DNA of 64,000 bases from Solanum dulcamara (lineage: Eukaryota > Streptophyta > Magnoliopsida > Solanales > Solanaceae). The stretch lies in the NCBI RefSeq assembly GCF_947179165.1, contig NC_077237.1, positions 11,460,735-11,524,734 on the forward strand, in the 5' to 3' direction. The notes under the pieces are model-generated. The model saw only the letters and a program-made list of their open reading frames with translations, was not told the origin of the DNA and searched no databases. This document shows positions 49,236-60,929 of the stretch, in pieces; the stretch's first letter is position 1; the number at the start of each line of letters is the position of its first letter. The position numbers and the translations under genes are program-made.

Positions 49236-49401
49236 GGGAGAAAAAGAGAAGAGAATGAAAAGAGTAGTTTGTTTATGAGGGAGAAAAAGAAAAGATAATA
49301 GAGAGAGTGGTGTTGAAAGGGAGAAAAAGAGAAGAGAATGGAGAGAATAGTTTGTTTATGAGGGAGAAAAAGAAAAGATAATGGAGAGAGTGGTGTTGAA
49401 A
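49236..49401. repeat. Two tandem 83-bp purine-rich units
   Basis: 49236-49318 and 49319-49401, each starting GGGAGAAAAAGAGAAGAGAA and ending GTGGTGTTGAAA, nearly identical. Confidence 0.88.
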
Positions 49402-49676
49402 GAATTTTGTTTTAAAATTTTAATTTTAGCTTGGATGAAATCTTCTATCTTAGACTCCCTAAACAAGTTGTTTGAACAATTAATCAACCAAAAATCAAAA
49501 GTTCTTTGACTTCTTGTATTGATAAAAAAAGAAAAAAAGTTCTTTGGCTTCTTATGTTAATTAAAAGAAAAGTTAATTGGTTTCTTGTGTTAATAAAAAG
49601 TTATTTGGTTTCTTGTGTTGATTAAATTGTTGAACATGAGTGAGAAATCATTCTCAAAATGACTTAATGAGTCATT

Positions 49677-49680
<4 letters not shown>

Positions 49681-49763
<83 letters not shown>

Positions 49764-49766
49764 GTA
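49681..49766. repeat. (TA)n microsatellite
   Basis: About 86 bp of TA with a few TG interruptions. Confidence 0.95.
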
Positions 49767-52257
49767 TCGATATGTAACACAAAAAATAAAAAAATGTAAT
49801 CGATATTTTTTAAGATATATTGTGTTGTAGAGAATAAATTACAGTGTTATGTTGTGTACGTTTAAAAATGATTGTAAAAATAATATGACTATTAAAATTT
49901 TCAAATGACAATAAATTCATAAGAATCTTATTATTTACGAAATTAAGAATGTTTATCCATAAATTATTAAAAGGGAAAAATAAAATAAAAAATCATAAAA
50001 ATGCTAAAATAAGGATAATTATTAATAAAAAAAATAATTAAAACTAAAAAATATATATAAAAAATATATTTTGTGTACTTTAACGATCAAGTAGTCTGAA
50101 GACGTTAATTTTGAGTACAGAGAGACAAAATTGGGTGTCAACACACGATACTCACCAAGTTAACTAACAAAACTAAGTAAAGCTATTAGAATTCATGATT
50201 TCCTTTCCAACTCAATCGAACCTCCATAACTATAACCTGCACAAAGAATCAACCCAAAAAAATAGTTCAAGCTAAACAGTCCAATAATTCTCAAATCACA
50301 ACTCAGTATCACAAGTAGCAGTGTACAAGTAATCACAAGTCAAGTACAAGTATCAAGTATGTCACACGGGATATGCAGAAATATAAATGCACACTCAATG
50401 ATTATGCATGTGTGCAATCGCTGGTAAAGACCTTGACGTCATAGTCTCTTGCCGGAAATGACCTCGACATCATATAGTCACGCCAAAAATGACTTTGGCC
50501 TCATAGTCTCTTGTTGGAAATGACATCAACCTCATAATCTCTCACCGAAAATGACCTCCGCATCAAAATACCTCACCGGAAGTGACCTCGAGCTCATATT
50601 CATGTCCCTCTCATCACCGTATTCCAGAACCAATGAAATCAACATGGTCACACAAGTAATTAGAAATATATCAAATAAAACAATCTGCAATCATAATCAG
50701 AATATCAAGTATTTCATCAAATACACATAAATATCAAGATCATGGCATATCATATTCAAGTCTTAAATAGCACATTACCTTTTATTAACCCCGTCTTTCA
50801 ATTTAGATTAATTCATATCATAATTCAATCTGTAACCTCATTCTCATTACTCCCCAACATATATACAAAGGAAAATTCATAATGGTAATAGATTCACGGA
50901 GTTTTAGGAGTCCACTTGTCTTAACCAAATTGCGGGCAATCAATCAACGTGAGCCTTTAATTTTCGAACATATGCCACATTCTATTCAAATAATGATTAA
51001 CAATCAATACCCATGTCCAACGACAATAAGAATGCGAAATTCGAAAAAAAAAAGTGGTCAAAAGACTCAAAATTTAATTCCAAAAATGGGTTTTTAATCT
51101 GAAAATCTTTACATGAAAACGGTCCTTGAAGTATTAGAAAGTGACGTTGGAAACCACTTTGATTTTAGAGCTCAAATTAGATCAGAATCCTCATTTTAAG
51201 GAATTTTCGAGTTCTTGAAGAAATGCCAAAAATTGGGGTTTAAAATCCTCAATTCTAATCGAAAATCAAGATAAGATGGATGAATAATGTAAATTATAGG
51301 TTAAGAACACTTATCCAATGACTAAAACAAGAATTCCCGCTCTAAAATTTGCTTGATCAAGCTCTCGAGGTCAGAAAATTGGGTAAAATGACTAAACTCC
51401 GACCTTAACCCCCTGTAGGTATCACTTTCGCGAATAATGGGTCGCTTTCGTGAGCTTCGCGATAACGAAAAGTGGTAACTTAAGTGAACCCCAAAAAGTT
51501 ACCCCCCTTTGATAAAGCGAGGGACCTTCGCTAAAGTGAATGTCGCAAAAGCGACATGCCCTTTGCAATCGCGAGGGTACCAGAACCTCAGACTCAACAA
51601 CATTTCTCTTTAAAAAACTCCCCAAATTGGCCCTCAGGATTTGTTCGAAAATCCGTATACACAAACCATATATGCAACCCTACCAAATTTGATATTTTGG
51701 ACTCAACGGACCTATCAGAATTCAATTTTGAGGTTTCCTTGATCCGAAACTTGATAAATTGCAACTAAACTAATCTCAAACGTCAAAAAGACGTAAATAA
51801 GCTCGGGACCTCCAAAAATTCAACCAAAGCCACCCTTAGACTCAAAATCATCCTCCAAATCCAAAGAGTCATCGGAATTCAATTCTGAGCATCGGATGTC
51901 CATGTTGACCAAAGTCTATCCTATGATCAAAATTTCAAAAATTACCAACTTAACACCTCAATTCATCATTACTACTCCAAAACTGATTTTGTTAATCTCT
52001 TAGACCAATTTCAACATTTCAAAGCTGCTGAAATTGACAGAATTTTATTTTGAAACTCATAGCTCCGGTTGGTTCCAATTACCAGATTTGAACATTTAAA
52101 GCCTTTTAAAACTCAAAACTTTTCAAAACTCATCTTCTTCATAGAATTCCCCAAAACCCACACTCGGTACTAATTAAAAATGACACGGGGCAATTATAAG
52201 GAGGGATAAAATGGTCATTTTATGAAATTTACCAAAAATAACCTTCAGGTCAATATA

Positions 52258-55253
52258 TCATCCACCACTAAAAACCATGTTCGTTCTCGAACATAAAGCA
52301 AAAGAAAGTACCTAAAGCCTCAAAAAGCTGTGGATATTAGGCCTCTATGTCGTCCTCTTACTCCTAAATCACTTCTTCAATTGAACAGTGCCTCTATTGT
52401 TCCTTAACTGAAGCAATCTCCTTGGTCCTAAGCTTACAGACCTATCAATAAAAAAATGGCTATGGGCTCCTCCTCAAAAGTCAAATCTAGACCCAACTCT
52501 ACCATATAAAGATAGATCACATGAGACTTATACGGAACATACTTCTAGAGCATGAAAATATGAAATATAAGATGCACCACTGATAAACTATGTGGCAAGG
52601 CCAATTTATAATCCACCTCTCCAACTTTACCTAAAATTTCAAATGGGCCAATGAACCGAGGGCTAAGCTTGCCCTTCTTCCTGAATCACATCACGCCCTT
52701 CATAGGTGACACTCGGAGCCAAACATGATCACCCTCCATGAACATTAAAGGTTGAACCCTCCTATATGCATATCTTTTTTGCCTACTATGGGTTGTCAAG
52801 AGCCTTCCTTGAATCATGCGAACCTGCTCCATGACATCTCTAAGTAAGTCCATTTGTAAAGAGTCCATCTCAGCTGAATCAAACTACTCAATAGGAGATC
52901 GACATTGCCTACCATACAATGCTTTAAATGGGGCCATATAAATTTTGGAGTGATAACTGTTGTTGTAGGCAAACTCTGCTAAGGGCAAATGATGATCCCA
53001 TTTGGCACCAAAATCAATGACACAAGCTCTAAGCATATCCTCCAACACTTGACTCTTCTGCTCGAACTGGCCATCAATCTGTGGGTTAAAATCTATACTC
53101 ATATCAAGATGCATACCCAAACCATGTTGTAATGGCTACCACAAGTGAGAGGTAAACAACGAACCCCGATCTAAAATGATAGATACCGGTACACCATGAA
53201 GCCGAACGATTTGACTGATATACAACTGGTCTAGCTTCTCTATTGTGTACTTCACCCGAACAGGAATGAAATGGGAAGACCTAGTCAGTCTGTCAACAAC
53301 TACCCATATATAATCATAACCATCCACATTGGGAGGCAAACTCACAACGAAGTCTATGGTGATCCACTCCCACTTCCAAGTAGGAATGGGCCTCCTCTGA
53401 GATATACCTCCTAGCCGTTGGTGCTCATACTTGAACTGTTGGCAAGTCAAACACTTGGAGACAAACTATGTGATGTCCCTCTTCATCCCACACTACCAAT
53501 AATGCTGACTAAGGTCATGATACATTATTTTCGATAGAGAACAATGAGCCTCCGCTAATATCAATCTGATCAGACCGCCCACCTTGGGCATACAAATCCT
53601 TCCTTAATCCTCAAAATACCCTCTGAATCAAGTCTAGCCACCTTGGATTCACCCCTCAACACCACATATCGAATGATACATAGCTTCTCATCATCAAACT
53701 ATCACTCCCAAATCTTCTCAACAAAGGAAGAGCAAGCCTCAATAAAAGAAATAAATCCTCCACTCTCTTCAAAAACCCGTGATCGAACAAAGTTGTTGGC
53801 TAACCATTGAATATTTCTAGCTAAGGGCCTCCTATCAACACTAATTTCCACGAGACTCCCCATACTGGGAGCCTTCCTACTCAAGGTATCGGTCACCACA
53901 CTGTCCTTCCCCGAGTTATATAAGATAGTCATGTCATAGTCCTTTAGTAGCTCAAGCCATCTGTGCAGTGTCAAATTCAAATCCCTCTGACTAAAGATGT
54001 ACTGAAGACACTGGTGATCAGTGAATACCTCATAATGCACACCATACAAGTAATGAATCGATAGCTTCAACACATACACCACTGTTGTTAACTCTAATTC
54101 ATGGGTAGGGAAGTTCTCATAAGCCTTCAACTGTCTAGACGTATAGGCAACTACCTTCCCTTTCTGCATCAACACTCTACCTAAACAAATACCAAAAGTA
54201 TCATAATACACGATGAATTCCACACCCTCCTCGAGTAAGGTCAAAACAGAAGCTGAAGTCAACAAAGTCTTGATCTTTTGAAAGCTCACCTCACACTCAT
54301 TGGACCAATGGAAATCTATTACCTTCTGAGTCAGTCTAGTCAAAGAAGCCACCATAGTAGAGAATCCCTGCATGAAGCATTGGTAATACCCAACCAAACC
54401 CATAAAACTATGAATATTGGTGGTAAGTATGCCTGGTCCAACCTCTAACTGCCTCAATCTTGGTCGGATCCACTCTAATATCCTCTTTGGACACCACATG
54501 CCCTAGAAATGCCACAGAATCAAGCCAAAACTCACAATTAGAGAACTTTGCATATAACTTCTATTCCTTCAATTTCTGAAGCAGCGATCTCAAATGACAA
54601 GCATGATCCTCCTTTATCTTGGAATATACCAAGATATCATCAATGAAAACAATCACAAAAGAGTCTAATTATGGCCTGAATACCCCATTCATCAACTCCT
54701 TGAACGTAGCTGGGGCGTTAGTCAGCCCAAAGGACATAACCAGGAATTCATGATAGTCATAACTGGTCTAAAGAGCTGTCTTGGGAATATCCGATGGCCT
54801 AATCCTCAGTTGATGGTACCTGGATATCAAGTCAATCTTAAAGAACAAGGGCACTCCCTGAAGCTGATCAAATAAATCATCAATGCAACAAAGAGGATAT
54901 TTTTTCTTAATTGTCACCTTTTTCAACTGTATATAATCGATGCACATTCTCATAGACTCATCCTTCTTTTTCACAAATAGAACCGATGCACCCCAAGGTG
55001 ACACACTAGGGTGAATAAACTCCTTACTCAACAAATCTTGCAACTGGTCCTTCAACTCTGCCGGAGTCATGCAATAAGGTGGAATAGAAATGGGCTTAGT
55101 TCTCAACTCCAAGTTGATAGCAAAGTCAATATCCCTATTCGGAGGAACTCCTAGAATATCAGTAGGTAACACATCGGAGAACTCCTTAGCCACGGGAATA
55201 GACTTCATAGGAGGCGACTCTGTATTAGTATCCCGAATAAAAGCACTCACCAT
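52258..55253 (-). pseudogene. Gypsy pol relic (element B)
   Basis: Minus-strand pol in pieces. 55253-54768 is the start of reverse transcriptase ([30 protein letters not shown]). 54767-54500, in other frames, carries the FIDD region and FGLTNAPA. 54499-53702 is RNase H (YTSRQLKAYE, YNSGKDSVVTDTLSRK). 53450-52884 is integrase (IDFVVSLPP, then SIILDRGSLFT with the catalytic Asp kept, and FNPQIDGQFEQ). 52868-52686 is the tail (LRVSPMKGVM). Frameshifts and stops separate these parts. It ends directly at the LTR at 52257 and begins abruptly at 55253 with no protease or gag. It is older and more damaged than the element at 24339-33686. Confidence 0.87.
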
Positions 55254-56945
55254 TTGAGTCTTTCAAAATATTTAAATAAAATTCATAAAATATAAGCACT
55301 TTTGTCAACTAATATTTTTGATAATATAAGTAATTTTAATAAGATAACTATAAAACTAATCCTCAAAGATTAGCATAATCAAAATAATACTCTATCAAAT
55401 ATCTCCATTTTTTTTAAATAAAAAATAAATAGAAGTGTGGCTCACCATGCTCTCAATCTCCCCAGAGAGCTTTCCATTCTTTATTTGCAGTTAAACAAAC
55501 TCATGCTACCAAATTTTATAGCTTCTCCCATTTAAGAAATTTTGTGGAGCAAAGAATATTCAACCAATAGGAATATGTGCATTTGGTTCTTGATCAATGT
55601 TAGTGACCGAACAGTATTGTATTGTAGAGTATCGATTGAAACTTATTTCTAAATCACAAAAAAAATTCTAAAAAATGCATACCTAATTTTATGAATATAA
55701 TATCTTGACTGCAGTAGTATCAGTTACCTTCTTGTTTCTCATAACAAGATCAACCAAAATATGAGCTAAAGAAAAAACTAAAACTCAATCTCAATTGGCT
55801 AGAGTCTCGTGCGGATAACGTATTGTAAAACATAAGTAATATAGGATAAGAAATATATATAGACAAGAGATGAGGAGAGTAGAAGTAGCGAACATCTTAT
55901 TCAAATGTTTTCGAGTCTCACTTACAAAGATGGATGACAAACCTATTTGTAGGCTGAGAAGTCACTCCAAAAGTCACTATGTTAAATCCTTAATTACTAG
56001 ATACATTCTTATCCAAAATGGCTCATAGAACCTAGGGAATATAATACATGAATCTAAGTAGTTCATGTATTGAGAATATGGACAATCCACTAATTTAATG
56101 AATTTATAACAAAAATTTCTTATTTTTTTTATTCAAATATACTTCTTTCATTATGCTTTAGCACAAATTTACACCTAATTTTGAAGAGAGACATGTGACA
56201 ACCAAATTTACCATTTCAATTTTGTGATTTAAAAGAGAAGAAGATGATGAAGAAAAAACAAAAAAACTCAAAGTGGAGGAAATGGGTCGTGGATGGATTG
56301 CACATGTGAATTTCTAAAAAAAAATAATTAAAATTGAAGGGGGGTAATTTGATTTTGAGCTTGTCACTCCGTTAAAATTAAGAGCAAATTTATGTCGATA
56401 TATAATGAGATGAGTATATTTAGATCGAAAGTATAACAAAAAGAATATATTTAAACTGAATGTATCAAGATGATATATTTAAACTCTTTTTAATAGTACA
56501 TAAGTATATTTAACCATTTTTTATTTATATTTTCATCGCCATTCTAAAACAAGTGTGTTCTATAGTCTTTGATGTTCTGCAATTCAATAGAAAATCACCT
56601 ACAATTAGAGAGGGATTAAAAATTTGAATTTTATTAATTCGAATTTGGGAGTGTACCACTACTAATTTAATTTATTCATTCCGAATCAATTATTTATACT
56701 TATTTAGTAAATATCACCCATATGAACCCAACTAATTCCAAGTAACAACAAATCTAAAAACAATGTAAGCAAAAAGAAAGCCACCCTTTACTCAACTGAC
56801 TGTGACAACCCTGCTACTAACCAACTTCATAAAAAAAATACAAAAAAGAACCTAAATTGATAAATACAAATTGCTACTCTTCAAAATTACTATAGTTAAA
56901 AATAAAAATAAAAAACCTAAATTAGTATCCCAATTTATTGAGTTA
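55254..56945. other. Intergenic, AT-rich, nothing recognised
   Basis: No gene-like frame. Phrases of the type AGTATATTTAGATCGAAAGTATAAC and AATATATTTAAACTGAATGTATC near 56410-56490 are short degenerate repeats. Confidence 0.45.
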
Positions 56946-57154
56946 CATACATGAATTATTAGGTGTGAATTTTCTACCTGAACTGTCACCAAATATTTAT
57001 CGAAACACATCTCAATTATCAATTGTTCACTTTTTCTATCTGAAATATCACCATTGTTCAATTGGAAGTGAATAACTAATAGTTGAGGTTTGTTTCGATA
57101 AACATTTAGTGATAACTCAAATAGAAAATTCATACACATGATAGTTAAAATATG
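56946..57154. mobile_element. MITE-like inverted repeat
   Basis: Arms at about 56946-57030 and 57068-57154 are imperfect reverse complements (GTGTGAATTTTCTACCTGA versus, inverted, GTATGAATTTTCTATTTGA; TATTTATCGAAACACA versus TGTTTATCGAAACAAA). Some phrases resemble the foldback element at 15781-16700. No coding. Confidence 0.65.
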
Positions 57155-57221
57155 AAAGTCAAAAAAATTTACTCTTCACGCTTTTCAAAAACTAACATTT
57201 TGTCCTTAGTAGGCGTAATTT

Positions 57222-57420
57222 ATTTTCTGTGGACTTAATGCCATCTTCTTGACTATGCAAAGTATATTTAATTTCCTTGTTATGCTTTACGTACAAGTTG
57301 TAATTTAGAAGATCTAAAAGGAAAAGAAGTTGATGTAATTTGCTCATGTAGTAATGTATATGTTAGAGGAAAGAACTGATTATAAAGACAAGTCTTTGCC
57401 TCTTTTAGTGTAACTTAGTT
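57222..57420 (+). pseudogene. Relic 3' UTR of a lost third P450 copy
   Basis: Matches 60671-60870 downstream of P450 copy 2 across about 200 bp, starting TTCTGTGGACTTAATGCC and including CTTTGCCTCTTTTAGTGTAAC. No P450 coding sequence precedes it. The homology continues into the LINE relic, so a P450 plus LINE block was duplicated and this copy lost its gene. Confidence 0.8.
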
Positions 57421-57469
57421 TTTTATTTGTTTTACTTAAGACTTAATTTCATGCCATATTAGTTTAAGT

Positions 57470-57750
57470 AATTTTATTTCTAAGTTATTTCTAAATTGCT
57501 TAATGGTAGATTAACAAGTATCCTAGCTAAGATTATATCTCATAACCAAACTGATTTTATGAAAAAATAGACGCATCTCTGACAATGTCTTGCTTAGTCA
57601 AGAGCTAGTGCATAATATAACGGTGCCTAATGTGAATGGTAATGTTATTTTCAAATTTGATAATCAAAACTTTTGATAGAGTATCTTGGAATTATTTGTC
57701 ATGGCATGAGATATATGAGGTTTTCTAAGCTTTGGATTGACATGTTATTG
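57470..57750 (+). pseudogene. LINE reverse transcriptase relic (duplicate)
   Basis: Homologous to 60930-61200. Frames with stops give LINE-like NQTDFMK, SQELVHNITVPNVNGNVIF and GFSKLWIDM. It is cut at 57751 by an LTR. Confidence 0.75.
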
Positions 57751-58608
57751 TGTCACGATCTGAGTCTACACCCTAGTTCAAACTAGGTACCTGGAACCCT
57801 AAGTGGTCCCAAGCTAATCCTTGGCATACATATCAAAGCATACAATATGAAAACTAAAGCGAAAGTTGAAACACATGCTTAACATAATACTAAATGATGA
57901 AGTCAAGAAAATTTATGGGACAACATTTCTAATGTATGAACAAAGTCTCTACTAACTGAAATGAAGAACTAAGTCTGCCGGGACATGGATCTCAGCTACC
58001 ATTATAGTCAAACAACCAACAACTAAAGAAACATCTAATACTGAATTCATGAAGTCCCAAAAATAAGGAGGGCTCACCAAAAGTTGACTGGAAATGCTGC
58101 AATCTTACTAGCCACGAGTCTGTGAATGGACGCCAGAATCTAGATCATAAAAAGAATGTAGAACACAGAAAGTATGTGTCAGTACGTAGAATGTAATGAG
58201 TATGGAAGGGACACCAACATAGTCATATAAAATAAAATAAAATATGAAGGAATTTTGTAACAATGTTTTCTAAAATCATAATCATAATAAAGAGACTGTT
58301 GAGGAATAGTTTGAGTTCATACATAAGTGTCGGTTATCCATATAGATGAGTTTAAATCAGTAGCCTTGCATAATCAGATACGTAGAGTAACATACTTAAA
58401 ATGACCATAACAAGTGAAAAGCATATCATAAAGAGTGCATAAAACTGGGGAGTTTCTTATAACCAACATACACCATGTAATCTCATGATTTCGAATAGTT
58501 AACCTAGTTAGGAGGGTTTCCCTATACCAACCTTTAATCCATTTATATCGGATATAACTATTACTCTCACCAACAAATTTTTTTACTACTTCTAACAAGC
58601 GCCTACTT
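57751..58608 (-). mobile_element. LTR fragment
   Basis: Starts TGTCACGATCTGAG exactly where the LINE relic stops. The style resembles the other TGTCACG LTRs (GGGCTCACCAAAAG and GTACGTAGAATG phrases). No matching terminal end or duplication was found, so the right edge is approximate. Confidence 0.6.
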
Positions 58609-58872
58609 TATTTATTATTACCAACCTAATTAAAATCAAGTATGTACTATGTGGAGAATTATATTAAAGAGTAGCAAACTATAACTCATGTTTAGTTTTA
58701 CTTTTTTATTGAACTAAAGTTCGATCAATAAATATTGTATTTTTTATAGAATAGTTTTGTGATATTGCATTATACTTTTGTTATGAACTTTTGCTTGTTT
58801 GGTAAGATTGTATAGAAAATCGAGGCAATTTGATAGTTTCAATTCATGATTTCATTTCACATGATCAAACAA
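58609..58872. other. Intergenic, nothing recognised
   Basis: AT-rich DNA between the LTR fragment and the conserved P450 upstream block. Confidence 0.4.
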
Positions 58873-59101
58873 TCTTAACTATGATTAAGTGACAATGTGC
58901 ATATGATAGACACGTGTCTTTCATTGATTAATTTTAATAAATACCGAGTGCTTATACATTTTTCGTATTCTATATGATCCTACCATGATACATATTTTTT
59001 GACTATATGTTAGATATACACGTCAAAGTAGATTGTTAGGTAATCAATTAGACTATAAATCATGAAGTAACCTTTGGCAAAAGAGCAACACTAAACAAGA
59101 A
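58873..59101 (+). promoter_or_regulatory. Upstream region of P450 copy 2
   Basis: Collinear with 9484-9723. TATAAAT lies at 59054-59060, about 42 bp before the ATG. AGAGCAACACTAA precedes the start in both genes. Confidence 0.6.
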
Positions 59102-60637
59102 ATGGTTCTCAATTTTGTAATGTCCTCAATTGGTTACTTTGAGTTTTTTGTTGCAATCTTTTGTTTTCTTGTATTTTGGGCTTTAGGTGATAGAAGTGGC
59201 GCACCATGGAATTGGCCATTTCTTGGAATGTTTCCAAGTCTAATTTTCCATGTAAACAGAATACATGAAAGGTGTTTTGAAGTATTTTCAAGAAGTGGTG
59301 GAACTTTCTTGCTAAAAGGTCCATGGTTCACTAACATGGACATTCTTGGCACAATAGATCCGGAAAATGTGCATTACATTATGAGCGCGAATTTCGCCAA
59401 TTTCCCAAAAGGGGAAGAGTTCAAGAAGATATTTGATGTTTTGGGAGATGGGATATTCAATTCTGACTTGGATTTATGGAAGGAACAGAGGAAATATGCT
59501 AGGAGTTTGATCACTCATCAAAGGTTTTATAATTGTTTGGTGAAAGCTAGTTGGGACAAGATTGAAAATGGACTTGTTCCTGTCCTTGAAATTGTGGCTA
59601 GGGAAAACAGAATTGTTGATCTGCAAGATGTTTTTCAAAGATTTACATTTGACACAACATGTCTATTGATTACAGGGTATGATCCTGGCTGCCTCTCTAT
59701 CGAATTCCCTTGTGTTCCCTTCTCGAAAGCTATGGATGAGGCTGAAGAAGTATTGTTCATTCGACATTTATTGCCAAAAAGTGTTAGGAAGTTGCAACAA
59801 TGGCTAGGTATTGGGGATGAAGCCAAATTGACTAGAGCATGGCATGTTCTTGATCAAGTTATAAGCAAGTACATATCGATGAAACGCGAAGAATTGAGCA
59901 ATATTGCAACAAAATCAAAGGAAGATGAAGAAGGGGGTTGTTATGATCTCTTAACTTCATACATGTTAGATGACGGCTTAAATTTTGATGACAAGTTCTT
60001 GAGGGACACCACATTGAACCTCATGATCGCGGGGCGTGACACGACTAGCTCAGGACTAACATGGTTCATTTGGCTAGTCGTTACTCACCCTGAGGTTGAA
60101 AAAAGGATCATGGAAGAACTCATGGCAATTATCTCGTTGAGATCATCATCATCTAAACCGAGGATTTTTAACACGAGCGAGTTGAAAAATGCAACTTACT
60201 TGCATGCATCATTGTGTGAATCACTAAGGTTATATCCACCGGTACCATTCCAACATAAGACTCCACTAGAACCTGATGTTCTTCCAAGTGGACACCATGT
60301 TCATCCTAAAATGAGAGTGGTGTTCTCATTGTATGCAATGGGGAGGATGGAATCGATATGGGGAAAAGATTGTTTAGAATTTAAGCCAGAGAGATGGATT
60401 ACTGAGAGAGGAACAATTAGGCATGAGCCTTCGTACAAGTTCTTGGCTTTCAATGCAGGGCCAAGGACTTGTTTAGGGAAAGAAGTGGCTTTCACTCAGA
60501 TGAAAGCTGTGGCTGCTTCTATCATACATAATTATCAAGTTGAAGTGATCAAAGGACACAAAGTTTTCCCTAATGTCTCAATTATTCTCTACATGCAACA
60601 TGGTTTCAAAGCCAGAATCAAGAAGAGATGGACTTAA
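59102..60637 (+). CDS. Cytochrome P450, CYP96A-like (copy 2)
   Basis: 511 residues, no intron, same motif positions as copy 1: membrane anchor ~9-28, AGRDTT 310-315, ESLR 373-376, PERW 429-432, FNAGPRTCLG 450-459 with heme ligand Cys457. It is about 95.5 percent identical to copy 1 by eye, with every difference before residue 356 and the last 156 residues identical. It has Trp38 (NWPFLGM), the residue I would expect in this family, where copy 1 has Leu. Other changes cluster at 233-242 and 330-355. A role in hydroxylating long aliphatic chains at the ER is inferred from the family. The 3' side carries a shared UTR block and a LINE relic. Nothing in the reading frame suggests loss of function. 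Confidence 0.93.
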   Translation: MVLNFVMSSIGYFEFFVAIFCFLVFWALGDRSGAPWNWPFLGMFPSLIFHVNRIHERCFEVFSRSGGTFLLKGPWFTNMDILGTIDPENVHYIMSANFANFPKGEEFKKIFDVLGDGIFNSDLDLWKEQRKYARSLITHQRFYNCLVKASWDKIENGLVPVLEIVARENRIVDLQDVFQRFTFDTTCLLITGYDPGCLSIEFPCVPFSKAMDEAEEVLFIRHLLPKSVRKLQQWLGIGDEAKLTRAWHVLDQVISKYISMKREELSNIATKSKEDEEGGCYDLLTSYMLDDGLNFDDKFLRDTTLNLMIAGRDTTSSGLTWFIWLVVTHPEVEKRIMEELMAIISLRSSSSKPRIFNTSELKNATYLHASLCESLRLYPPVPFQHKTPLEPDVLPSGHHVHPKMRVVFSLYAMGRMESIWGKDCLEFKPERWITERGTIRHEPSYKFLAFNAGPRTCLGKEVAFTQMKAVAASIIHNYQVEVIKGHKVFPNVSIILYMQHGFKARIKKRWT

Positions 60638-60870
60638 TTAGTATTATATTTCTACTATGTTTGCTTTAATTTCTGTGGACTTAATGCCATTTTCTTGACT
60701 ATGCAAAGTATATTTAATTTCCTTGTTATGTTTTATGTTCAAGTTGTAATTGAGAAGCTCTAAAAGATAAAGAAGTTAATGTAATTTGTTCATGTGATAA
60801 TGTATATGTTGGAGGAAAGAATTGATTATAAAGACAAGTTTTTGCCTCTTTTAGTGTAACTTAGCTTTTT
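60638..60870 (+). other. 3' UTR/downstream block of P450 copy 2
   Basis: Homologous to 11260-11458 and 57222-57420. It is the uninterrupted version: GAAAGAATTGATTATAAAGAC is continuous here, while in copy 1 an insertion sits at that point. Confidence 0.75.
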
Positions 60871-60929
60871 ATTTGTTTTACTTAAGACTTAATTTCATGC
60901 CCTATTAGTTTAAGTAGTTTTATTTCTAA

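Larger units (their letters stand above)
45886..50143 (+). mobile_element. Large solo LTR, TSD CACGA
   Basis: 4258 bp, starts TGTTATGCCC and ends GGGTGTCAACA, with perfect CACGA duplications at 45881-45885 and 50144-50148. It holds no coding region or primer site. The phrase GGAGTCGCCACCTAATTT and the repeated GCATCCTTCGAAATCCACAA (46096 and 46769 regions) suggest a Tat/Ogre-type LTR with an internal duplication. That identity is a weak inference. The end of an inverted relative lies at 1-50. Confidence 0.82.
45572..52257 (-). mobile_element. 3' LTR of element B, split by a 4.26 kb LTR
   Basis: Pieces 45572-45885 and 50149-52257, about 2.42 kb. It starts TGTCACGACCTGAATTTGAG and ends in degenerate GGTCAATATA, the family of 37892-40911. 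It directly abuts the 3' end of minus-strand pol at 52258, so it is that element's 3' LTR. The 5' LTR, gag and protease are absent. Confidence 0.8.

Noticed and set aside
58374..58598. 74-codon minus-strand frame
   Set aside because: Lies in an LTR fragment; no domain, and LTR-type phrases explain the sequence.
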